Shown here: one piece after another, positions 18,575 to 27,467 of the stretch
How the letters are laid out: each line of letters starts with the position of its first letter
Numbering within the stretch: position 1 is the stretch's first letter
Source: Saprospiraceae bacterium
Lineage (GTDB): Bacteria > Bacteroidota > Bacteroidia > Chitinophagales > Saprospiraceae
NCBI GenBank assembly: GCA_013214355.1
Contig: JABSSL010000075.1
Span: forward strand, 1-64,000
Reading direction: 5' to 3'
DNA: 64,000 bases
The notes under the pieces: model-generated
The model's input: the letters and a program-made list of their open reading frames with translations, nothing else
What the model was told of the DNA's origin: nothing
Database searches by the model: none
Program-made: the position numbers and the translations under genes

Positions 18575-18923
18575 TAAGCCTTATAAATACATTGACTTAA
18601 GTTATCTGGAGTCGATTTCGGCAGGAGACACTGAGACGGAAAAAACCATACTGCGAATGCTGTTGACCGACATTGAGCAATTTTGTCCGCTACTTCGGAC
18701 TCACTTTGAGACACCGCAGATGGAAGAATTGGAAAAGGTAGCACATAAGTTGAAAACCTCATTGGCTTTTTCTGGCAATTCAGATATAATGAAGTCCAAT
18801 GATGAAATATTAGAATCAGCCCGAACCCAAAACGACTTAGACCGGGTTCCCGCACTGATCCATAAAATTGAAGAACTGACACCACTAATCATACAAGAAC
18901 TACACCAAGTCCTAGCTCTATAA
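18567..18923 (+). CDS. Histidine phosphotransfer (Hpt) protein
   Basis: 118 residues, all helical. The Hpt motif is AHKLKTSL, with the phosphorylatable His at position 60. Position and length fit a monomeric four-helix Hpt domain. The frame starts 8 bp before the kinase gene ends, so the two are translationally coupled, and this protein should carry phosphate from the second receiver of the kinase to a final response regulator. The nearest candidate is the stand-alone receiver 232 bp downstream, though that receiver looks atypical, so the true target may be elsewhere. Confidence 0.85.
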   Translation: MPDKPYKYIDLSYLESISAGDTETEKTILRMLLTDIEQFCPLLRTHFETPQMEELEKVAHKLKTSLAFSGNSDIMKSNDEILESARTQNDLDRVPALIHKIEELTPLIIQELHQVLAL

Positions 18924-19141
18924 GCTGCCTCATCGGAGCAGGAAAGAACCAGGAATACCACACTGAATTGAAGTCGCATACATTTGCATTCTATCCCATG
19001 ACCTGATCACCTCTACTACCCAACTACACTGAATTTATGTCTGCTAAAAAGTTGATAGTCAAAGTTTAATCACTTGTTTAGTGTGCGCATTGCCGGCAAG
19101 CGTTGCAAGCAAGTGGTCATTTAATTGTTTGTAAAACTTTA

Positions 19142-19149
19142 TATATTTG
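19142..19149 (+). promoter_or_regulatory. Bacteroidota -7 element directly before a start codon
   Basis: TATATTTG matches TAnnTTTG exactly. It ends seven bases before the ATG at 19156, so transcription would begin at or just before the start codon, giving a leaderless mRNA. No TTG is found at the usual 17-23 nt upstream, which lowers confidence. Confidence 0.45.
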
Positions 19150-19155
19150 AGACAT

Positions 19156-19533
19156 ATGAGAATTCTCATCTGTGAGGGTGGAGAAATGTTGATTTCCGCG
19201 TTAAAATTTAGACTACAGAAGAAAGGTTTTGAAGTGGTTTTGGCCACGAAGAAAAGCGATGCTGGTAACCAAATCATAGAACAGGTCCCTGATTTAATCG
19301 TTTTGGATGTAGACTTGCCCGGTTTTTCAGAAGGTGAAATCGAGACCTTCATAAAGGAAAGAAAACGGCAGGAAGTTCCAATAATACTACTCGGCCGTCT
19401 TGACCATGGCGACTTCGTATTATCTGCGATTAACCTAGGGGCTAATGATTTCATTATCAAACCTATTAAACCCGTTGAACTTATTCTTCGCATTCAAAAA
19501 GTCTTTCAAGAAAAAAAGCTCGTTAACCCATAA
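19156..19533 (+). CDS. Stand-alone atypical response-regulator receiver
   Basis: 125 residues from the ATG at 19156; a TTG at 19147 would add three residues but lies inside the likely promoter. The fold and the acceptor Asp (D51 in IVLDVDLPG) are those of a receiver domain, and the conserved Lys is present in IIKPIKP. Two pocket residues are not: the acidic pair after strand 1 is E-G (in ICEGGE) instead of E-D/D-D, and the Thr/Ser of strand 4 is Gly (IILLG). Phosphorylation may therefore be weak or absent. No output domain. It lies downstream of the hybrid kinase and Hpt genes and 12 bp before rfbA. Confidence 0.82.
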   Translation: MRILICEGGEMLISALKFRLQKKGFEVVLATKKSDAGNQIIEQVPDLIVLDVDLPGFSEGEIETFIKERKRQEVPIILLGRLDHGDFVLSAINLGANDFIIKPIKPVELILRIQKVFQEKKLVNP

Positions 19534-19545
19534 TGAAACCCTAAT

Positions 19546-20412
19546 ATGAAAGGAATAATTCTGGCAGGAGGCCTAGGCACTCGCCTATACCCCCTAACCC
19601 TGGCTGTCAGTAAGCAATTAATGCCTGTCTATGACAAGCCCATGATTTATTATCCGCTCTCTACTTTAATGTCCGCCGGTATTCGTGATATCCTAATCAT
19701 CAGTACACCGAAGGACTTACCCAATTTCGAAAAACTACTAGGAGACGGGAGCGATATCGGCTGTTCATTTTCTTATATCCCACAGTACGAACCGAATGGA
19801 CTCGCCCAAGCCTTTGTCCTTGGAGAATCATTTATCAACGGAGACGCTTGTGCCCTGGTACTGGGAGATAATATTTTTTACGGCGCTGGATTAGATGATC
19901 TACTCCAGGCTTCTACGGAACCAGCAGGTGGAGTAGTGTTTGCCTACTGGGTAGCCGACCCCGAAAGATACGGTGTGGTAGAGTTTGATGAAGGTTTTAA
20001 TGCTTTGTCCATTGAAGAAAAACCTAGTCGACCCAAGTCTAATTACGCCGTCCCCGGTCTTTACTTTTATGATAATACTGTGGTAGATGTAGCCAAAAAC
20101 TTAAAGCCAAGTGCTCGGGGAGAATATGAGATAACGGATGTTAATAAACACTATCTAGCCGCCAAGCAATTAAAGGTCGGTGTCTTGGGACGAGGAGTGG
20201 CTTGGCTGGATACGGGTACGCACAAATCCCTCATGCAGGCCGGCCAATTTATTGAAGTGATCGAGGATCGCCAAGGGCTAAAAATCGGTTGTATTGAGGA
20301 AGTGGCCTATGAGCGTGGCTTCATTGATGCTGAACAATTGGAGAGACTAGGTCATAAGTATATCAAGAGTGGATATGGCGAATATCTGCTAAATCTACTG
20401 AAGAAAAGCTAG
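19546..20412 (+). CDS. rfbA: Glucose-1-phosphate thymidylyltransferase RfbA (RmlA)
   Basis: 288 residues, the usual length. The nucleotidyltransferase signature [11 protein letters not shown] is at the N-terminus, followed by [15 protein letters not shown], a Glu-Lys sugar-phosphate site EEKPSRPKS and YFYDN. The enzyme joins dTTP and glucose-1-phosphate to dTDP-glucose, the first step towards dTDP-L-rhamnose and other deoxysugars of lipopolysaccharide or exopolysaccharide. The rfbB, rfbC and rfbD partners are not next to it. It follows the receiver gene by only 12 bp and probably shares its transcript, an unusual pairing of a regulator with sugar-nucleotide synthesis. A terminator closes the unit. 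Confidence 0.95.
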   Translation: MKGIILAGGLGTRLYPLTLAVSKQLMPVYDKPMIYYPLSTLMSAGIRDILIISTPKDLPNFEKLLGDGSDIGCSFSYIPQYEPNGLAQAFVLGESFINGDACALVLGDNIFYGAGLDDLLQASTEPAGGVVFAYWVADPERYGVVEFDEGFNALSIEEKPSRPKSNYAVPGLYFYDNTVVDVAKNLKPSARGEYEITDVNKHYLAAKQLKVGVLGRGVAWLDTGTHKSLMQAGQFIEVIEDRQGLKIGCIEEVAYERGFIDAEQLERLGHKYIKSGYGEYLLNLLKKS

Positions 20413-20431
20413 CCCTAATTCAAAGACATAG

Positions 20432-20464
20432 ATGCCAATTCCATTAGGAAGGAATTGGCATTTT
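20432..20464 (+). terminator. Rho-independent terminator after rfbA
   Basis: A perfect 11-bp stem (20432-20442 with 20451-20461), an 8-nt loop and TTTT. It lies 20 bp after the rfbA stop. Confidence 0.88.
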
Positions 20465-20569
20465 CTATAAAAAGTGTCAAAAAATCTTCTTTTTTTAGGA
20501 CAAATATTGTGATTCTACCATTGGCGTATTATTGTCTATTTCAGTATCTTGTGTCCGTAGAATATTTTG

Positions 20570-20655
20570 CCTTGTCCTTGATTTACAAGGAAATATTAAA
20601 CTTCTCATACCTTGTAAGCTAGCTATCCTTTCATTCTTGCCTTGTATTCCCTTGT
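20570..20655 (+). repeat. Four helically phased CCTTGT direct repeats upstream of the ABC exporter operon
   Basis: CCTTGT begins at 20570, 20610, 20640 and 20650, spacings of 40, 30 and 10 bp, so all lie on the same face of the helix. An inverted copy (ACAAGG) is at 20585-20590, a near copy (CCTTGA) at 20576, and CTTGT recurs at 20548 and 20712. The array occupies the AT-rich 290-bp gap before the exporter gene at 20756. The positions suit binding sites for a cooperative regulator; that role is inferred. Confidence 0.55.
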
Positions 20656-20755
20656 TTTTTCGATAAAAAAAGCTCAAGCAAGCTTCAAATCCAGAACAAA
20701 CAATTGCTTTACTTGTTTCAATGATAGTTTTACTATCTAAACGCAATTTAGAGTA

Positions 20756-22510
20756 ATGAATACAAGTATCACTAATCAGCCAGCTTGGACTCCTGTACAG
20801 CGGTTTTTCAGGATGTTGAGCTTAGACAGAAAAGATATCACTTACATATATGTCTACGCTATCTTCGCGGGACTAATCACCCTCTCTCTTCCTTTAGGTA
20901 TACAAGCCATTATTAGTTTGATCGCCGGTGGAACTGTTTCCACTTCACTGATCATCTTAATTATAATCGTCACCGTAGGTACGGCCTTGACCGGCATTCT
21001 GAAGGTGATGCAATTGGTGGTGACGGAGACCTTACAGCGGCGGATTTTTGCGCGTTCAGCGTTTGAGTTCGCTTTCCGTATTCCTCGCCTAAAGTTGGAG
21101 GGTACGCTAAAAGACTATCCCCCAGAATTGGTCAATCGCTTCTTTGATACCCTAACCTTACAGAAAGGTATTCCCAAGATCTTAGTTGATTTCTCAACGG
21201 CTGTTTTGCAGATCTTATTTGGGTTAATCCTGATCTCCTTTTATCACCCCTTCTTTGTTTTCTTCAGTCTTATTCTGGTTACACTGGTGATAATTATTAT
21301 GCGGGTCACTGGTCCAAGAGGTTTGAATACTAGCTTGCAGGAAAGCAAGTACAAGTATAAGGTAGCACACTGGTTGGAGGAAATTGCCAGAACCATGACC
21401 ACATTCAAGCTAGCCGGGGGGAGTGATCTTTCTATCCAGCATACGGATAAGTTGGTGGAAGGCTATTTGGATAGACGGAAGGATCACTTTGGTATCCTAT
21501 TGATTCAGTATGGTAATATCGTTGCGTTCAAGACCATTGTTACAGGAGCACTATTGCTTTTAGGTAGCTACCTCGTAGTGGAGAATAGAATCAACATCGG
21601 TCAGTTTGTCGCGGCAGAGATTGTGGTCATCTTGATCCTTAACTCCGTAGAGAAGTTGATTCTAACGATGGAGACCATCTATGATGTGTTGACTGCAGCA
21701 GAAAAAATTGGTGCTGTAGCTGACTTGCCTTTGGAAGAATCCGGAGGAACAGCTTTTGATCAAATCGATACTGGAAGAGGTATGGAGTTAAAGATTGACC
21801 GTTTGAACTTCCAATTTCCCGATTCAGAAACACCTACCATTAAAGATTTATCCTTGCATGTACAGCCTGATGAGAAGGTCTGTATCGTCGGTTACAATAG
21901 ATCAGGGAAATCGACTCTGATCAAGATTCTAAGTGGATTCTACACCACTTTCAAAGGTATGGTTAATTATAATGGTTTTCCGATGCGTAGTTTGCAGATT
22001 GCAGATCTGAGGAAGCATATCGGAGATCATAGCCCAGAGGAGGATATCTTCGAAGGAACCTTTGTTGAAAATATCTGTTTGGGACACGAATCGATCGGGA
22101 TGCAAGACATTGTCGAAGCTTGTGAGAAGGTAGGTCTGGCGGAGTACATAGAACAATTGCCTAAGGGATATCAATCCGTGTTGATCCCAGGTGGGACGAA
22201 CGTCCCTCGTAGTATTCGAACAAAGGTAATTTTGGCAAGAGGGATTGTGAAGCAACCTCGCTTACTTGTTATGGAAGAATTTTTCACACACTTGTCTCTA
22301 TCTGATCGCGAAAAAATTGCTGATGTTTTGACTGCAAGTGACAGCAATTGGTCTATGATCTCTGTGACTGATGATCCAATTTTGGCTCGCAGATGTGATC
22401 GTACCATAGTAATGAAGAATGGAGAAATTGTGGCACAAGGGACTTACGACGAAATCAAGCAGACGGAGCATTTTGCTAAGGTATTTAAATCCGCAGCAGA
22501 CATTGCCTAA
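20756..22510 (+). CDS. ABC exporter (membrane plus nucleotide-binding domain) with degenerate ATPase motifs
   Basis: 584 residues: a six-helix ABC exporter membrane domain (about 30-310) followed by a nucleotide-binding domain. Walker A is intact (GYNRSGKST, 379-387). The other motifs are not: the Q-loop Gln is missing (HSPEEDIFEGT), the LSGGQ signature reads PGGTNVP (478-484), the Walker B Asp is Glu (LLVMEE, 503-508), and the switch His is Asp (VTDD, D539). ATP may bind without normal turnover. The gene is followed by HlyD and TolC family genes, so together they resemble a type I secretion or tripartite efflux system. The start codon ATG follows a gap with phased CCTTGT repeats. No peptidase C39 domain is present. 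Confidence 0.88.
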   Translation: MNTSITNQPAWTPVQRFFRMLSLDRKDITYIYVYAIFAGLITLSLPLGIQAIISLIAGGTVSTSLIILIIIVTVGTALTGILKVMQLVVTETLQRRIFARSAFEFAFRIPRLKLEGTLKDYPPELVNRFFDTLTLQKGIPKILVDFSTAVLQILFGLILISFYHPFFVFFSLILVTLVIIIMRVTGPRGLNTSLQESKYKYKVAHWLEEIARTMTTFKLAGGSDLSIQHTDKLVEGYLDRRKDHFGILLIQYGNIVAFKTIVTGALLLLGSYLVVENRINIGQFVAAEIVVILILNSVEKLILTMETIYDVLTAAEKIGAVADLPLEESGGTAFDQIDTGRGMELKIDRLNFQFPDSETPTIKDLSLHVQPDEKVCIVGYNRSGKSTLIKILSGFYTTFKGMVNYNGFPMRSLQIADLRKHIGDHSPEEDIFEGTFVENICLGHESIGMQDIVEACEKVGLAEYIEQLPKGYQSVLIPGGTNVPRSIRTKVILARGIVKQPRLLVMEEFFTHLSLSDREKIADVLTASDSNWSMISVTDDPILARRCDRTIVMKNGEIVAQGTYDEIKQTEHFAKVFKSAADIA

Positions 22511-22570
22511 TTCATGTGATTATGGCGAGAGAGATCCTTTATTTGTAGAAAAAAGCTTAAGCAACAAGTC

Positions 22571-23950
22571 ATGCTAAATGTATCTTCTAACAGTATTCAA
22601 CAGAGGCTTTCAAAAGATAAAATAAAGGCCCTTGATAATCTCAACTTGTCACCAGCCAATAAGATGTTCACTCGTTGGTTATGGGGCACAATGATTTTCA
22701 TTGTTATCCTTTGCTTTTTGCCTTGGACACAAAATATTCAGTCTAAAGGTAAGGTAACCACCTTAAATCCTGATCATCGCCCCCAGACGATTCATTCTAC
22801 CATTGCTGGACGAGTTGAAAAGTGGTACGTGCAGGAAGGACAATTGGTGGAAAAGGGGGATACCATTCTTTTCCTCTCAGAAATCAAAGCAGAATACTTT
22901 GATACCCAGCTAGTAGATCGAACCAACGATCAGGTTAGAGCGAAGGAGGATGCGGTGGTTGCCTACGGTAATAAGGCTCAGGCCCTTAACGACCAAATGG
23001 CCAACATGCGCGAGGAACTGACCTTGAAGAGAGCCCAATTAAGGAATAAGATTACGCAAGGACAATTAAAGATCACCTCGGATAGTATCGCTGCTATCCA
23101 AGCTGATATAGATTATCAAATCGCTGTACGACAGTTCCAACGAGAAGATACACTTTATAAGCAGGGGATAAAGACTTTAACGCAGTTGGAAGGCAAGCGA
23201 CTGAAAGTGCAGGAAACACAGGCAAAACAGGTCGCGGCCTTCAACAAATTAGCAACGAGTAGCAATGAGATGGAGAATGCTATGCTACAACTCAATCAAA
23301 TTGAATTCGAGTACGGACAAAAGTTAGCCAAAGCAACTTCTGATCGGTTTAGTACTTTATCACAGCAATTTGATACGGAAGCTAATGTCAATAAACTTAG
23401 GATTGCCTCCTCCAATTATGCCAGAAGGGCAGATTTCTATTATATCATAGCCCCGCAGGATGCTTACATCACCAAAGCCATTGTGAATGGTATCGGTGAA
23501 ACGGTGAAAGAAGGAGAGGCTGTGGTGAGTATTATGCCTGCCAAGTTCAATTTGGCTGTGGAAATGTTTGTGACACCGATGGATTTACCGCTGCTCCAAT
23601 TGGGAGAAACAGTGCGGATCCAGTTTGATGGTTGGCCCGCTATAGTCTTTGCTGGTTGGCCAGATGTGTCCTTTGGTACGTTTACGGGTAAGGTGGTAGC
23701 GATTGATAATATGATCACCACGAAGGATAGTAAATATCGTGTATTGGTATCGCCAGATGATTCCGATAAAGAATGGCCAAAAGCACTTCGTCCTGGTTCC
23801 GGTGCGTGGGCTATTACCCTCTTGAACGATGTACCTATTTGGTACGAGGTATGGCGACAATTAAATGGATTCCCGCCAGACTACTACTATCAGGAGGAAA
23901 TGGAAGATGATATGCCTAAACTTAAAGCTCCACTAAAATCTGTAAAATAA
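22571..23950 (+). CDS. HlyD family periplasmic adaptor
   Basis: 459 residues. A cytoplasmic N-terminus of ~35 residues, one transmembrane helix (about 37-54), a split biotinyl-lipoyl-like motif (TIAGRVEKWYVQEGQLVEKGDTI near 77-99), and a long alpha-helical coiled-coil region of about 180 residues rich in Gln, Ala and Lys. The second lipoyl half and a beta-barrel domain (LGETVRIQFDGWPA) follow. This is the membrane-fusion protein layout that links an inner-membrane ABC exporter to an outer-membrane TolC channel. It starts 60 bp after the ABC gene and overlaps the TolC-like gene by one base, so the three form one operon. Confidence 0.93.
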   Translation: MLNVSSNSIQQRLSKDKIKALDNLNLSPANKMFTRWLWGTMIFIVILCFLPWTQNIQSKGKVTTLNPDHRPQTIHSTIAGRVEKWYVQEGQLVEKGDTILFLSEIKAEYFDTQLVDRTNDQVRAKEDAVVAYGNKAQALNDQMANMREELTLKRAQLRNKITQGQLKITSDSIAAIQADIDYQIAVRQFQREDTLYKQGIKTLTQLEGKRLKVQETQAKQVAAFNKLATSSNEMENAMLQLNQIEFEYGQKLAKATSDRFSTLSQQFDTEANVNKLRIASSNYARRADFYYIIAPQDAYITKAIVNGIGETVKEGEAVVSIMPAKFNLAVEMFVTPMDLPLLQLGETVRIQFDGWPAIVFAGWPDVSFGTFTGKVVAIDNMITTKDSKYRVLVSPDDSDKEWPKALRPGSGAWAITLLNDVPIWYEVWRQLNGFPPDYYYQEEMEDDMPKLKAPLKSVK

Positions 23951-25395
23951 TGAGGCGGATGCTACTACTCGGCTGGGTATTTATCCTACTCAGCACACCG
24001 AAACTTTGGTCACAGACGAACAACGAAAAGATCCAACTTAGCCAAGAAGCTTATTTTGATTGGATCGTACGTCATCACCCACTTGCGATGAGAGCGGAGC
24101 TGATTCGAGAAGAGGCAGAGGCCGTAATGCGGAAGGCAAGAGGTGGGTTTGATCCCAAATTAGAAGGAGAATGGGATCAAAAGTTTTTTGATGGGAAATC
24201 CTATTATCACCTCGCACAGGGGGGCTTTAAGATCCCTACTTGGTACGGTTTGGAAGTTGGAGCGGAGTATGGATGGACGGATGGTATCTTTCTAAATCCA
24301 GAGCGTAATTTACCTGCGGTTGGTCAGGCTGCTTTCGGAGTGACGGCCAATGTGCTACAGGGTTTGGTCATCGATAAACGCCGAGCGGATTTACAAAAAG
24401 CTAAGATCTTTCAGCAAGCGTCAGAAGTAGAGCGTCGTCAAGGGCTCAACGACTTACTCATGACAGCTGGTGATTCTTATTGGGCATGGACATTAGTGTA
24501 CAATGAACTATTAGTATATGAACAAGCTTACGAGTTCTCTTTGGAACGATTTCGAGGCATTCGGGAAAGCTTTGTTCAAGGAGATAAGGCTGCGGTAGAT
24601 ACATTAGAAAGTTGGATACAGGTGCAAGATTGGGAGAATCAACTGGCAGATGCTGAGCTTAAATATCGTAAGGCAACCTTAGAATTATCTAATTTTCTCT
24701 GGTTAAATAAGGAGGTGCCACTGGAGGTAAACGAGCGAGTAAGCCCCCCTCTTTTGGAAAACCTGAATGTACTGACACCGACTAAAGAAGCTGTGCAGAT
24801 CAATCTTGATAACCTAGGGAACACTCAGCCAGCCCTACAAATGTATCAATACAAAATAGCTAGTCTAGATGTAGATCGGCGCTTAAAGCAAGATAAATTA
24901 AAGCCCGTCCTACAGTTAAAATACTATTTACTTGGTAATGGGCTTGATTTCACCCCCGATGAAAACGGCAATGGTAATGGGCTTGGATTGGGGGAACTGT
25001 TTGGTGAAAATTACAAGGTAGGAGCTACCTTTCGATTTCCTTTGTTTTTGCGTAAGGAGCGAGGAGATTTGGAACTGGCTCGTCTAAAGATTCGTGACAA
25101 CTCCCTTCAATTGCAGCAGAAGCAGTTGGAATGGGGCAATAAAGTGGAAAGCTATTTCGCCGAACTGGAAAATATGTCAGGGCAGATTGATCGTTTGGAC
25201 AGTATGGTCGATAACTATCAGTCGCTACTAGAGATAGAAGGCATCAAACTCGATATTGGTGAAAGTTCCATCTTTCTATTGAATAGTCGGCAGGTGAAGT
25301 TACTGGAGGCGCAGCTTAAGTTGGCTAAGGTGCGATCAACCTGGCACAAAGCGCAGCTTGGGTTCGACTGGGCGAGTGGTGTGATTGGACGATAG
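23950..25395 (+). CDS. TolC family outer-membrane channel
   Basis: 481 residues with a cleavable signal peptide (MRRMLLLGWVF... ending LWSQ). The mature part has the repeated helical hairpins and Gln/Leu/Glu-rich coiled coils of TolC/OEP proteins, for example near 155-250 and 375-470, with short beta regions between them (KLEGEWDQKFF, KPVLQLKYYLLGNG). It should form the outer-membrane duct for the ABC/HlyD pair. The ATG overlaps the last base of the HlyD stop codon (TAATG), a mark of coupled translation. A strong hairpin terminator follows at 25417. Confidence 0.92.
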   Translation: MRRMLLLGWVFILLSTPKLWSQTNNEKIQLSQEAYFDWIVRHHPLAMRAELIREEAEAVMRKARGGFDPKLEGEWDQKFFDGKSYYHLAQGGFKIPTWYGLEVGAEYGWTDGIFLNPERNLPAVGQAAFGVTANVLQGLVIDKRRADLQKAKIFQQASEVERRQGLNDLLMTAGDSYWAWTLVYNELLVYEQAYEFSLERFRGIRESFVQGDKAAVDTLESWIQVQDWENQLADAELKYRKATLELSNFLWLNKEVPLEVNERVSPPLLENLNVLTPTKEAVQINLDNLGNTQPALQMYQYKIASLDVDRRLKQDKLKPVLQLKYYLLGNGLDFTPDENGNGNGLGLGELFGENYKVGATFRFPLFLRKERGDLELARLKIRDNSLQLQQKQLEWGNKVESYFAELENMSGQIDRLDSMVDNYQSLLEIEGIKLDIGESSIFLLNSRQVKLLEAQLKLAKVRSTWHKAQLGFDWASGVIGR

Positions 25396-25416
25396 AGAGT
25401 GAGTGTTAGGGAGAAG

Positions 25417-25456
25417 ACAACACCCCAGAACGGCATGGGCCGTCCTGGGGTGTTGT
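25417..25456. terminator. Bidirectional terminator between convergent genes
   Basis: The arms ACAACACCCCAG and CTGGGGTGTTGT, extended inwards through GGC/GCC, make an 18-bp stem with one mismatch around a small loop, followed by AGTTTT. It serves the TolC-like gene on the left and the methyltransferase gene (stop at 25461) on the right. Confidence 0.88.
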
Positions 25457-25460
25457 AGTT

Positions 25461-26237
25461 TTAAGGTAAAGCCACGAAGATGGGTTGATAAAAACCTGAT
25501 TCTTCCGGCATAAGCCATTGAATTGTAGTAAACCCCGCTTCCTTAAAAATATGACTCATCTCCGCACGAGTAAAGGCCGCATACTCGGCTTTTCTGACAT
25601 TAGTTTCAAATTCATCATTGAGCCCTTTTAGGGTAAAGTGATCGACAATATAGGTATTATCTTCCCGCCAATCCCAAAGCTGGAAAGTGATAGTCTTTAC
25701 GTCCTCGGTAGTACTTGTAATTGGCTGGGTTGAGCGAGGTTTTTCTTTCAAAAGAAGATCATAATCCCGGGTACTGCCTAAGAAAACCCCCGTTTCACTA
25801 AGTTTTGCTTTGATACCCTCCGCCGCTAGCAAGAGATCTCCTTTGTCTTTTAAATGAGGAAGGGAGTTGTCGAAAGATATCACGACATCGAATCGCCCGG
25901 CTACATCAAGCTGTAAGTACCTTACATCAGCTACCTGGAAGGTGGCTGAAAGTTGTCTTTTTTCTGCTTCTCTTTGCGCCCTTTCGATAGAAGCGGAGCT
26001 TATGTCGGTTCCATGCAGCGTATATCCGAGCCCACTCAAACCAAGCGTTTGGGTACCGATACCACAGGTACAATCCAGTATTTTATTAGGCTTCTGAGCA
26101 AGGTACTTTTGGATTAATTGATCAATTACTTTGGCTTGTCGCTGGATCGAGGCATCCCAGTTTTGGTATACAAGGTGATAATCTTTTGCCAGGGCGTTAT
26201 AGAATCCTTCTGCTGAATGTATCAATTCCTTTTTCAC
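25461..26237 (-). CDS. Class I SAM-dependent methyltransferase
   Basis: 258 residues. The SAM-binding motif I is ILDCTCGIGTQTLGL (about 54-68), followed by the acidic end of strand 2 in GTDISSASI, motif II ADVRYLQLD and post-motif SFDNSLPHL. No membrane segments or signal peptide. The substrate (small molecule or protein) cannot be inferred; the compact form and C-terminal beta region with FTRAEMSHIFKEAGF resemble small-molecule methyltransferases. It starts 50 bp after the lgt stop on the same strand and is likely cotranscribed with lgt. Confidence 0.85.
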   Translation of the reverse strand: MKKELIHSAEGFYNALAKDYHLVYQNWDASIQRQAKVIDQLIQKYLAQKPNKILDCTCGIGTQTLGLSGLGYTLHGTDISSASIERAQREAEKRQLSATFQVADVRYLQLDVAGRFDVVISFDNSLPHLKDKGDLLLAAEGIKAKLSETGVFLGSTRDYDLLLKEKPRSTQPITSTTEDVKTITFQLWDWREDNTYIVDHFTLKGLNDEFETNVRKAEYAAFTRAEMSHIFKEAGFTTIQWLMPEESGFYQPIFVALP

Positions 26238-26287
26238 GGTGTCGAATTATTTCTAGGAAGTACTTCGGCTAGTTGATGAAACCGTCC

Positions 26288-27445
26288 TTATCGTTTTTTT
26301 CGATGCGTATGCCAAAGTAAGTAAGCGGTAACGGCGCCAATCAAGAATAAGCATATGGAGATAATTTCGGCCTGAGTCAAGGTTGCACCAAGCACTTGAT
26401 AATCATCATTGATCCGAATCTTCTCTATGAAGAACCGCTCCACACCATTGAACATGAGATAAATGGCGAAGAGCATTCCAGGAATGGCTAACTTTTTTCG
26501 TATACCCCACAAAATACCACCAATGGTAAAAGACATGATAGACTCATACATAGGCGTAGGGTATACACCAGGATCGAGTCGCTTACAGTAATTGCCAGTA
26601 CATCCTTCGATCGGAACGCCCTCATTTAATACGTTCTGTGGATAGTCATAGGACCACAGCCAATCCGGTAGAAACCACCAACCGGGTTGAGTGGCAGCTG
26701 TAATACCCCAGTCGCCGTCTCCCGAAAAATGGCAGCCTAATCGGCCTACTCCATAGGCAATGATCAATGCCGGAGCTACCGCATCTACGGCATGAATGAT
26801 GGGGATTTTTTTAAGACGTAGATAGTAGGCGACACTGAAGAAGCCTACAATCAAACCGCCATAAATAGCCAGTCCGCTTCCAGCGAAAAATGTACGGATG
26901 GGGGCCTCAAAAAAGGCGGGTAGATCTTCTATTAGAGCAAATATCTTAGCCCCCAAGACACCAGAAATGGCAGCGATCATCGTAATGTCACCGATGCGAT
27001 CGTGCGGGTAGACTTCTATCGTTTCTATGCCTTTACCGGCTTTACCTCTCTTGACCCCGTCCCAATATTTCAAACCAACTAATAGGATAGCCAACAATAT
27101 ACCTATACCAACATTTCCATCTCCAGATAGCAGGAAGCCAGATGGATCTGCTTGAAAGCTTCCAAAATTTGTGGCAATGCCAAACCCTTTAAAGCCTAGT
27201 AGAAAGCCAAATAGGGCGTTGGAGAAAAGGTCCCAGGCACTGGCGCCCTTTCCTGTATCAATCTGTACCAAAGTAGGTGTGAAGATACCTTCTTCGGCCT
27301 TCCGCTTTAGCTCCTTATATAGAAGAAAAGCGGCGCTCAAAATGGCCAAAACCAAGAAAAAACCAAAGGTCTTGAAGACAGATGTCCAATTGTCTACGGG
27401 AGTGCCAAAGAGCGCGTGAAAGAAATAAGATAGATCAGGATACAT
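26288..27445 (-). CDS. lgt: Prolipoprotein diacylglyceryl transferase Lgt
   Basis: 385 residues with about eight membrane helices. The family signature appears as AYGVGRLGCHFSGDGDWG (about 237-254), the local form of the conserved GRxGNFxNxE box, and a conserved H-AVDAVAP precedes it. The later YPTPMYES and NGVERFFIEKIR elements are also typical. Lgt moves diacylglycerol from phosphatidylglycerol to the lipobox Cys of prolipoproteins, and several likely lipoproteins occur in this window. The protein is ~100 residues longer than the E. coli enzyme, through an N-terminal addition and a hydrophilic loop, a form seen in Bacteroidota. A TATTTTTG element lies 23 bp upstream. Confidence 0.93.
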   Translation of the reverse strand: MYPDLSYFFHALFGTPVDNWTSVFKTFGFFLVLAILSAAFLLYKELKRKAEEGIFTPTLVQIDTGKGASAWDLFSNALFGFLLGFKGFGIATNFGSFQADPSGFLLSGDGNVGIGILLAILLVGLKYWDGVKRGKAGKGIETIEVYPHDRIGDITMIAAISGVLGAKIFALIEDLPAFFEAPIRTFFAGSGLAIYGGLIVGFFSVAYYLRLKKIPIIHAVDAVAPALIIAYGVGRLGCHFSGDGDWGITAATQPGWWFLPDWLWSYDYPQNVLNEGVPIEGCTGNYCKRLDPGVYPTPMYESIMSFTIGGILWGIRKKLAIPGMLFAIYLMFNGVERFFIEKIRINDDYQVLGATLTQAEIISICLFLIGAVTAYLLWHTHRKKR

Positions 27446-27467
27446 AGGTTTGAAAGTGTTTGGATAG

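Noticed and set aside
20495-20746. 83-codon leftward open frame in the gap before the ABC exporter
   Set aside because: Its residues mirror the AT-rich CTTGT-containing promoter region, it has no recognisable domain, and it would have to be read across the likely promoter of the exporter operon.
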